Shown here one piece after another: positions 13,812-23,500 of a DNA stretch of 34,909 nucleotides. Below the pieces are notes generated by a model. The model did not search any database and was not told where the DNA came from. It saw only the letters and a program-made list of their open reading frames with translations. Every line of letters starts with the position of its first letter. Within the stretch, counting starts at the first letter, position 1. Position numbers and translations under genes: made by a program. The DNA is from Halioglobus japonicus. GTDB lineage: Bacteria > Pseudomonadota > Gammaproteobacteria > Pseudomonadales > Halieaceae. The stretch is taken from contig CACSIL010000050.1 in assembly GCA_902705825.1 (NCBI GenBank), positions 1 through 34,909 of the forward strand, in the 5' to 3' direction.

Positions 13812-14051
13812 ATGACAAAGGGAACTATAACCACCCGTTCAATCGCAGAAATCGACCTGATAGTCGGGGAAAATATCAGAAAATTTAGACAAGCAAGGCG
13901 AGTAACACAAGTTGAGTTAGCGGCAGTAATAGAAGTCTCTTTTCAACAGCTTCAAAAGTATGAGAGCGGGAAGAACCGTACTTCAGCCGGGAAGCTCTAT
14001 TTAATATCTCAGTTCCTGGATGTTCCCATCGCGCAGTTTTTCACCCGATAA
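13812..14051 (+). CDS. XRE-family helix-turn-helix regulator
   Basis: A 79-aa protein that is almost entirely one Cro/C1-type helix-turn-helix domain. After a short tail, residues about 18-75 read IGENIRKFRQ-like, then RVTQVELAAVIEVSFQQLQKYESGKNRTSA (split over helices 2 and 3) and LYLISQFLDVPIAQFF. The Q-x3-YE-G-K-N-R signature at the recognition helix is typical of this family. The ATG at 13812 has AAAGGAAG upstream. Proteins of this size usually repress their own operon; the palindrome overlapping the upstream recombinase promoter is a plausible target. It follows the recombinase on the same strand. Confidence 0.93.
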   Translation: MTKGTITTRSIAEIDLIVGENIRKFRQARRVTQVELAAVIEVSFQQLQKYESGKNRTSAGKLYLISQFLDVPIAQFFTR

Positions 14052-14491
14052 GATTCATAGCGTGGCGGTCTCTTCAAATCTTGGACTAAGCATATAATCT
14101 GTGGGAAGACCGATTGAATCAGGCCTTCTGGATCTTCACGCTTTGACGGTGCACAGTTGTCAGGAAATCGACTCGCAATCCGAAGGTTCTTCCGGACGAG
14201 AGCAATTGACCAGGTCGCCCCCAAGATCAGGAGCGAAAACCAGTCTTTGTAATTGCTCTAGAAGATATTGACCATCAGACGGTTGGAGACTAAGGTTGAG
14301 GTTATGTCAACTAGGCGTCGAATAGAGAGCTATCTACTCGGCATTTATGGAGCGGTAACACAAGGAATTAGTGGCGCGTTGAGAGGCTTCAATGCTGCAA
14401 TTTCGGCATGTTAGCCCGAAGGCAGCCTCTTTTTTCTGGTTTTGTGGCCGTCATGGCCAGTCCCCCCCCACCATTGCCATCGTCTAGTTTT
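14052..14491. other. Gene-free stretch with inverted repeats
   Basis: I see no convincing protein on either strand. A nine-base inverted repeat AGAGCAATT / AATTGCTCT sits at 14199-14207 and 14251-14259 with a 43-base loop, and CCGAAG faces CTTCCGG at about 14180-14195. A terminator-like structure ends the stretch at 14430. Together these could mark a small noncoding RNA, but no promoter was found that decides it. Confidence 0.3.
14382..14430 (+). terminator. Rho-independent terminator-like structure
   Basis: AGAGGCT (14382-14388) pairs with AGCCTCT (14424-14430), a second stem TTCGG/CCGAA lies inside, and six T residues run from 14430 to 14435. It could end the transcript from the XRE gene or an unseen small RNA. 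Confidence 0.55.
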
Positions 14492-14521
14492 TTGCCACAA
14501 TTTTTTGGCGCCTCCTATAGT
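14492..14521 (+). promoter_or_regulatory. Candidate sigma-70 promoter for the giant RHS gene
   Basis: TTGCCA (14492-14497) and TATAGT (14516-14521) are separated by 18 bases and end 27 bases before the ATG at 14549. The leader is therefore short; its ribosome-binding site is weak (GGATAACG). Confidence 0.45.
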
Positions 14522-14548
14522 AGTGGCGCTGAACTCGGATAACGACCT

Positions 14549-17500
14549 ATGAAGTTGAACCTTCTCGTATTGATCCTGACAACGCTTTCCCTATCCGGCT
14601 GCTTCATTGAGGCGGAAGTTACAGGGCAAGGGACTGTGACCTCCACTGGCGGGATTAGCTGTGATAACAGCGGTGGCGCGGCGTGTAAGCTTGAGTATAC
14701 GGAACCCAACGTTGAAACGATTACTGCGATACCGGACGCTGGCTGGACATTTTTAAAGTGGGAGCAGGATCCAAATCTGCCACCGTGCGCGGATATTTAC
14801 GCGCCGGAATGTGTGGTGACCATGACAGCCCTCCAGTTCCAACCCGAATATGCGGGAGAAGTAGTGCCGTTAAACGCAATATTTGTGCCAGAACCGTATC
14901 AGTGCAACATCATGCCAATCGGAGTTGAAGAGTCGGTGCTTACCGCTCTGCAGGCGGGCGATACCGCGACTGAAATACCGATCAATTGGCAACAGGGAAT
15001 CGTCTGGCTAAGTTGGGCCGGTACCTCAAGCGTCCCTGTACTGGCCAATAGTCTGATACTGCCTGGCGATAGCGACACCTATATCAACCCCGACGATCCC
15101 GCTGATACAGAACTGACTCCTGGCGACTGGGTGCGAGGCTGGCTGGGCACGACTGATGCGAGCGCTGTCCAAGCGGCGCTCAACAATCTGCTAAACGTCC
15201 CTATTGAAGTTCCAGTGAGGGATACACGACGTAGTTTTGTCACTCATTCGGAATACCATGTGGTTCGCTATGCCACCATTGTTTTGACGGAGTACCGGTT
15301 GGATGGCAACGGCTGGCTAACGTTTACCTACCTGGGCGACAACGATTGTGCGAATGGAGGTCCGGTAGCCCAGGGTCAAGTGGTCGTTGTCGATGAAGGG
15401 CAAAGCGTGGCGATCACGCTTGTCGCTACCGACCCTGAAAACCAGCCGCTGACGTACACCATTGTCAATAATCCCGCGAATGGTTCGTTATCGGGCACGC
15501 CACCCTCCGTTACCTACACACCGGCACTGGATTTTTCTGGGACCGATACGTTTCATTTTTACGTGGATGATGGTAACTCGTATTCAGGCGTTGCCACCGT
15601 GACGATCAATGTGCTCCCGATCAACGATGCACCGGTAGCCTTTAATCAACAGCTGGCCTTCGATGAGGATACCAGTGTCTCGCTGGTGCTGCAGTGGTCA
15701 GACGTGGACGAGGATAGCGTTACCGTCGAGGTGTTGACTCAGCCGACCAATGGGACGTTGGCAGGCTCCAGTGATCCGTTTGGCTTTACATACACACCCA
15801 ACTCAAACTTCGTGGGTGATGACAGCTTTACCTTCCGGGTTAACGATGGTTTGCTGGATTCCAATATTGCGACGGTCACCCTCACGACCAATGTTGTCAA
15901 TGATCCGCCCGTCGCCCAGGATAACTCTGCAACCACGGATGAAGATGAGCCCGTCGATATCTCGTTGGTAGCCAGTGATGTAGACGGCGATGTGTTGACG
16001 TACCAGATTTTGGCTGCGCCCATGCACGGCACTGCAGTGTTTAACAGCACGAATACCGTTTCTTATCAGCCTGCGCCCGGCTACTTTGGGATTGACGAAT
16101 TTACGTTCTTCACCAACGATGGTCAATTGGATTCAAATACAGCCACTGTGACGATAACGGTCATTGAGCAGAATCGGCCGCCGCAAATCTTGTCGGCTGC
16201 GATTACACAGTCTCAGCAACGTGCCCAATACAGCTATCCCGTTCAGGTTTATGATCCCAATGCTGGCGATACGCTTACCTATCGGTTGGATCAGGCGCCC
16301 GATGGGATGGCGATTGACGCTGTGACAGGCGAAGTAGATTGGGCCACAGTGGACGACTATGTTGCCGGCCTGGATAGTGTGAACAGTTATTGTTCGGTCA
16401 CGGCTTACGATGAACAGCATCGCGCGCTGGATCTGGTTTTTCTGACAGACGACAGTGGCCAGGTTACTTTACCGGCGAGCGCGTTGAACTCTGTTGTAGC
16501 CACAGCCGAGGCTGCACTTGTGAACTTTGATATCGGTGCTATGAGTAATGCCAACACTTACGGACTCTTGACCTTTGGCGCGAGTACAACAGCAATTACT
16601 GTCAATGGAGGTCAGCTGTTCAGTAGCCAGAATTTTCCAGGCGCTTCAGCGCAGTTGGCTGCAACGTCCGCTGGACCCGCCGACGGACTTGCGGCGCTGC
16701 AAGCGGTTCTGGATCAGTATACATTGCGCGCGCCGGTGGCTAAACATCTGGTGTTGGGTGTAGACGAGATACCGGCGTCAGTCGATCCGCAGGTTTTGGC
16801 GGATTTGGTGACCGTTTTTCAAGCGCAGGACTACACACTGTCTGTGATCGTCGATGCGACTTTTGAGTGCGACGACGGCTCGCTCGCCTGGGGTGTGGAT
16901 GCCAATAATGTGGGCTACACCCTTGATCAGGGTGAGGTCACATACTGTCAGAATCCGACCCTGCAAAGCGGTGACCCGGCCGTGCTGTCAGCGTATGTTG
17001 ATCTTGCGCTTGCCTCCGGAGGAAGCGTTTGGAATCTGGGACAATTGCAAGCGTCCCAGCCTGATTTTGAGGCCGCATTTGGCGCCTATCTGAGCCAGTC
17101 CGTCGTAGGCAGCTTTACACAAGCCTTAGCTGATTTGAGTATTGATTCGATCAGTCTTGATCCTAACGACCCGTTACGAGCGACGGTCATTGTGCGTAAC
17201 CGTGGCCTCGGTGCGCCGGGCGCGTCCACTACGCTTGCGATCGCAGGCCAGTCAGGGGGTGTCGAATTCCCTCTTGCCAACGAGGTGGTGGGTAACTTGG
17301 GAGGTGCTGAAGCTGTTGCCTTCACTGTCGACTTACCATCAGCGCACACGTTTGATGCGATAAGTGCCGCTGTTGCGCCCCAACCTGTCGAGCTGGAGTG
17401 CGCCTTTGACAACAACGCCATGATTGCGCCTTTGGTTGCAGTCGTTGTTGAAGACGAGGATGGTCTTACGGATGAACAGCACTACGCCATTAGCGTGCAT

Positions 17501-20500
17501 GAAGCGAACGACCTTCCCGAAATAGTGTCGGATTTCGTTAGCACCGCTTATATCGGGAATGCATATGCCTACTTTGTGCGAGCGACTGATGAAGACAAGG
17601 GCGATCTGGTGCGTTTCAATTTGGAGACAGCGCCTGAAGGTATGTGGATACATCCTGTTTCAGGCAAGATAACCTGGTTGCCAGAGGCCTCCGACTCGGG
17701 AGACCACCCTGTCGTCGTTGTGGCCACCGATATTGCAGGTGCCACGGACACGCAATCGTTTTCGCTAGCCGTGGACAACTTGAACCACGCACCCGAGATC
17801 ATTACAACACCTGTACTTTCTGCGCAGTTGGGGCAGCTCTATTTTTACGATGTTAATGCGCTGGATGCCGATGGAGATACCCTCACCTACAGTTTGTTGG
17901 TTGACCCTGGTGGTGCGATAGACGCCTCTACCGGTGTCATTACATGGCAAGCTTCGGTCGCGGGAATGCACCAGTTCAGCGTGCAGGTCAGTGATGGCAG
18001 GGGTGGTTTTGACAGCCAGCAGTTTCTCGTAAGCGTTGCCGACACATTCACAAATGCACCACCGGCGGCAACCCCGGGAAGCTATCAAACACCACAAAAT
18101 CAGTTGGTAGACATCAGCCTTACAGGACAGGATCCAAACGGTGATGTGCTCACCTTTACTATCACTTCTTTACCTCAAAACGGCTCATTGATTGGACAGG
18201 GCGCTGAGATTCAATATTTGCCGGACGCGTTCTTTGCAGGTACGGACAGTTTCGAATTCACCGTCGACGATGGTGCGCTGGGCTCATTGCCTGCGGTGAT
18301 TACCGTCGATGTGACTGACCAAAATAACGCGCCCATTATTACCAGCGAGCCTGAGTTGCCTTTCGTCCTCGAGCCAGCTTCGGGTCAAGGTCAGCCGGTA
18401 GATCTCACGCAATGGACCGTGGTGGAGCTTTCCAGTTCGTACTCAACCTATCCTTATGAATGGGTGATCGATGGAACTGAGGCAGAGCAACGTTTAAACG
18501 CCAACCCCACAGCACTGCTGAGTGAATTCAATGTCGCTAATGATCAGATCGAAGGCGAGTTTCAGGTCGCTTCTGGTGCAGGTGATGACGATTTTATAGG
18601 CTTCGTTTTTGCGTATCAAAACCCTTACCAGTACTATGTATTTGATTGGAAAAGAAGTGCTCAAACGACTTCCAGTGGCAATTATGCTGACCGTGGTATG
18701 ACCGTTAGGTTGGTGAATCTAGCGTCAGATGGCAGTCAAGGCTTTCCTAACCTGTGGCAGAAAGATCACCCGACTGCACAGATTCTTTACGATCAGCCGC
18801 AAACACAAGAGGTCGCATGGATTCGCGGAAGGAACTACCAGTTCACCCTCACATTTTTCCCGGGTGAGTTCACTATCACCGTAAGAGAGGGCGCCTCTGT
18901 AAAAGGCTCGTTCACCGTGCAAGATGATACGTTTGCTGACGGCGCGTTTGGCTTTTACAACCACTCTCAGGAGAGGGTTAAGTACCGGGGGTTTACTCGT
19001 GAAGTACTGGCGAGCCGAGAGTATCTCTATCAACTGGAAGCCTACGACCCTGATGGCGACCCTATTACGTACAGTTTGATCAGTGGTCCTCCTGAAATGT
19101 CACTTGATCCGTCGGGGCTGTTAACGTGGCAAACCACTTCTACCGATGCTGGGAGATACAAAATAGAACTTGAAGTATCAGACCCCTCAGGCGCACGCGC
19201 CACACAAACCTACGACCTGGTCGTGGTTGAAGAAGTACCGGTAATTACGTCAGATCCGGTGGACATCGCCATCGCAGATGCTCAGTACATTTACGACGTA
19301 GGCGCATATGATCCTAACCCTGATGACGTGCTTATCTTCAGTCTCGAGGAGCGCCCGGACGGCATGCTAATAGACGCTAATTCTGGTGTCCTCTCCTGGT
19401 CTCCGACATTGACAGAAATAGGCCCCCACAATGTGAAAGTGCGAGTCACGGATTCTGCCGGCTTCTACTCGGAACAGCTCTTTGAACTCACGGTGGTTCA
19501 AGTGCGATCAAACACGGCGCCGGAGTTTACCAGCACGCCTCCTGATAGTGCATTTGTCGGCGGCAGCTATCTTTACACACCGTCCGCTACCGATGCAGAT
19601 GGTGATTCGTTGTCCTATTCTCTGGTGAGTGTTCCCGCAGGCATGCAGATGTTTGACACGGAAAACATCACCTGGCGGCCGACCGCTGATCAGGTTGCGC
19701 AACACACGGTGGTGATTGAGGTTGCTGACGGCAATGGCGGTGTAACATTACAAGAATATACAATTAACGTTACCGGCGTAGGCGCCAATCGCGCGCCATC
19801 AATTAACTCGACGCCCGGCCAGGCTATTGCAAGCGGCGATACCTATGAGTACCAGGTGCAGGCATCCGACCCGGATGGGCATAGTCTCACCTACGTGCTA
19901 GAGCAGGGTCCTCATGGCATGGAAATGGATATACACGGATTGGTGACCTGGCTTCCTGTTGAGGTGGGTTACTACTCCGTAACCGTAAGGGTTGACGACG
20001 CTTTTGGCGCCTATGCCACGCAAACTTTCACTATTGCGGTTACCAGTACCCTACTGAATGAGGCGCCGGAATTTACAACCCTGCCTGCAGTCTCGGCTTT
20101 CCTGGATGCGCGGTATACCTATGGCTTGCAAGCCACAGACAACGATGGTGATAGCATTGTTTATTCCGTCGTCAATGGCCCCGAGGGACTGACCATACAC
20201 CCTTACACCGGCTTGGTTGATTGGGTTCCGTCAGAACTGCAGCTGGGCGTGCATCCGGTGTCGTTGAAAGCTTACGACGGCCGGGGTGGTAGCGTGTTGC
20301 AGCACTTTGACTTGACAGTGTTGGCGCTCGCCAATAACCAACCGCCTACTATCACCAGTACACCTGCAACTGCTGTAGATTTGGGCACCGTCTACACCTA
20401 TCAGCTCACCGGTCAGGATCCCGAAGGCGCAAGCCTCGTGTTCAATCTCAGCAATGCCCCTTCCGGTATGACCATGACTCCCGCAGGGCTGGTGTCGTGG

Positions 20501-23500
20501 CAGCCTGAACCCGGGCAAGAGGGATTACACAGTGTTATTGTCAGTATCAGTGACGGTGCAGGCGGCACAGCCACACAAACGTATATTTTGGCTGTGGATG
20601 ATGGGAGTGGTTATTCGGGCAACCTCGCGCCATCGATAAACAGTGTACCGGCTAGCCAGGTGACCGGCGGCACGCTTTATACGTATCAGATCGATGCGAC
20701 CGATCCTGAATCAGGCGTGCTCGACTATTTCCTGCCTGACGCACCACCGGCGGCAATGGTTGACGATAATGGCCTGGTTAGCTGGGCCACCGAGGCGACT
20801 GATATCGGCACTCAGATGTTTGTTGTCGAAGTGTCGGACGAAGGTGGCGCAATAGCGCAGCAACAATTCTCTGTCTCGATAATCGGAACGGGTGTGAACG
20901 ACGCACCAGCCATTGATAACTTTCCGCCAACCTCAGCCAAGGTTGGGTTGGACTATCAGGTGCAAATTCTGGCCAGTGATGCTGATGGCGATGCGCTCAA
21001 CTACAGTTTGAGTGTCGAACCCCCCGGCGCAACGATCTCACCGACCGGGCTGATCAGCTGGACGCCATTAACCGCTGGGCCAGAGCCGATCACTGTTCGC
21101 GTGGATGATGGCATTCAATGGACTGAATTGGGTTGGGATATCAACGTGCTTCCTGGCGGTACTCCTCTGAGCGCAGATATTACTGTCACGCCAGAAGTCG
21201 TAGACGCCGGAGACGTTGTGGTGGTCCAGATAGTCCCTACAGGCGCGGCAGGTGATGCCAGCGTCAGTATTACTGTGGATGGGGCTAACGTAGCGCTTGA
21301 TGGGAATAACACCGCGAGTATTGTCAACAATGTGATCGGCGCACACGAAATCGCTGCGCGTATTGAGGATGATTACGATACGGTTACCGTGCGCAAAACG
21401 TTCTACATACGTGATCCTGACGATCTCACCGTGCCCGTTGCCACTATCGACAATATCACAGCAGGCCAGAAAGTGACTGCGCCGGTAGAGATTCTAGCGA
21501 CAATCTCGGACGACAACCTGTCTTCCTGGAGCCTACGGCTCTACAGCATGGATGACGTGAATAACTTTGTAGAGCTTGCTACCGGTACGGCTGCAGTGTC
21601 CAATGCGGTAGTAGCCACGCTTGACCCAACGATGCTGCTCAATGGTCTTTACAATTTGCAGCTGGAGGCGCTGGATACCAGCCGCAACACTGGGCTTGAT
21701 AGCTCTCGTGTGATCCTCACGGGTGATATGAAAGTCGGTAACTTCTCGTTCACAGTCACTGACCTTGATATTCCTTTGTCCGGTATTCCTATTCAGGTAA
21801 ACCGCACTTACGACAGCCGCCAACGCCATCAAAACCTGGATTTCGGCTACGGCTGGACGCTCGATTACCAAAACGTGAAGATTGAGGAGAGCCGACCCAT
21901 TTCTGCCGGCTGGTCGCTCAATGAGAACTTTTACGGGCCTTTCGGTGCATTTGTAGATTATTGTGTTGAGCCCCTGGGTACACCACTGGTCACGATTACG
22001 TTGCCCAGCGGTAGTGTGGAAACCTTTGAGGTACGTGCTACGCCTGAGTGTAACCAGTTCATTCCTATCATCGATGTGGAGTTCGATTTTGTAGCCGTAG
22101 ACGGCACGACCAGCACGCTGGAACAAACTGACTACCAAACCTTGCGCTTCACGGGTGGTAAGCTGGTGGAGATTGCGGGCGATCAGCAACCGGACCCCGA
22201 CAACTACGTGCTCACGACTAAGGCCGGTTTCGTCTATGTGCTAGAGCAACACGTGGGCATTAAAACCATAACCGACCCTAACGGCAATACGCTGACATAT
22301 ACCGATGACGGTATTCTCCACTCCGATGGTAAGAGCGTGGACTTTGAGCGGGATGAAGATTCCGGATTGATCACAGCTATCATTGATCCCAAGGGACAGC
22401 GCTATGAGTACGTGCGCGACGGTGAGGGCGACCTCATCAGTATGACGGACCCCGAAAATGCGGTAAGCACCTACACCTACAATAGCAATCACGGCCTACT
22501 TGAAATGTTTGACCCACTGGACCGCAAACTGATCAAGAACCACTATGACGACGATGGACGGCTGACCGCACAGGAAGATGGCGACGGCGTGCACACCTAT
22601 TTTACCCATGACATTGCCGGACGTCAGTCTACTGTTACCGACCGCAACCTCTTTGCCACGCAGTTGTTCTACGATGACGAAGGCAACGTTACCAGCAGTG
22701 TTGATCCCTACGGCGAAATCACCACCTTCACGTACGATGCTGACGGGAATCAAACCAGTCAAACCAACGCACTGGGCGATACAAGCTCGGCCACGTTCAA
22801 CGACCGGTTGGACCAACTCACCCAAACCGACGAGCTAGGCAACACGGTAAGCTTTACTTACAACCAGCGCGGTCAGGAACTGACGGTGCAGGATGCACGC
22901 TTGAACACCTATACGCAAATCTACGATACCCGTGGCAATTTGCTCACAGTGGAGGACCCACAGGGCAATATCGCCGGCAATAACATCAATGCCAAGGGAT
23001 TGGTGAGCCTAACGCAGGATGTTGCAGGAAATATCACCGAGTTCACCTACGATAGCGCGGGCAACAAACTGACCGAGGAGGACGCTGAGGGCCACGTCAC
23101 CACGTACACCTATGACGATAACGGCAATGTGCTTACTGAAAGTCGGCAGCGTGACGGTAACAATGAGGTCACGACCTACACCTACGATGCGCGTGATCGC
23201 TTGCTCACAACCCTGGATGCAGAGGGCAACCTTATGTCCAGCGAGTATGACCTTGCGGGTAATCAGGTAGCCAGCGTGGACGCCAAAGGGCTACGCACGG
23301 AATATGTGTACGACGCCTATGGCCGTCTAAAGCTTACCACCTATCCGGACAACACCACCGAAAGTAAGAGCTATGACCCGGAAGGCAATCTCACTTCATC
23401 AACAGACCGCAAGAGCCGCACTACGTCCTACATTTACGATCGTCTCAACCGTCTGGTGAAAACGACTTACCCGGACAGCAACTTCACAGAGACAGAGTAT

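Noticed and set aside
21533..22189. Leftward 218-codon frame inside the giant gene
   Set aside because: It lies wholly antisense to the RHS/Ig gene, which has strong domain evidence, and encodes no recognisable family; open antisense frames arise from the biased codons of the repeats.
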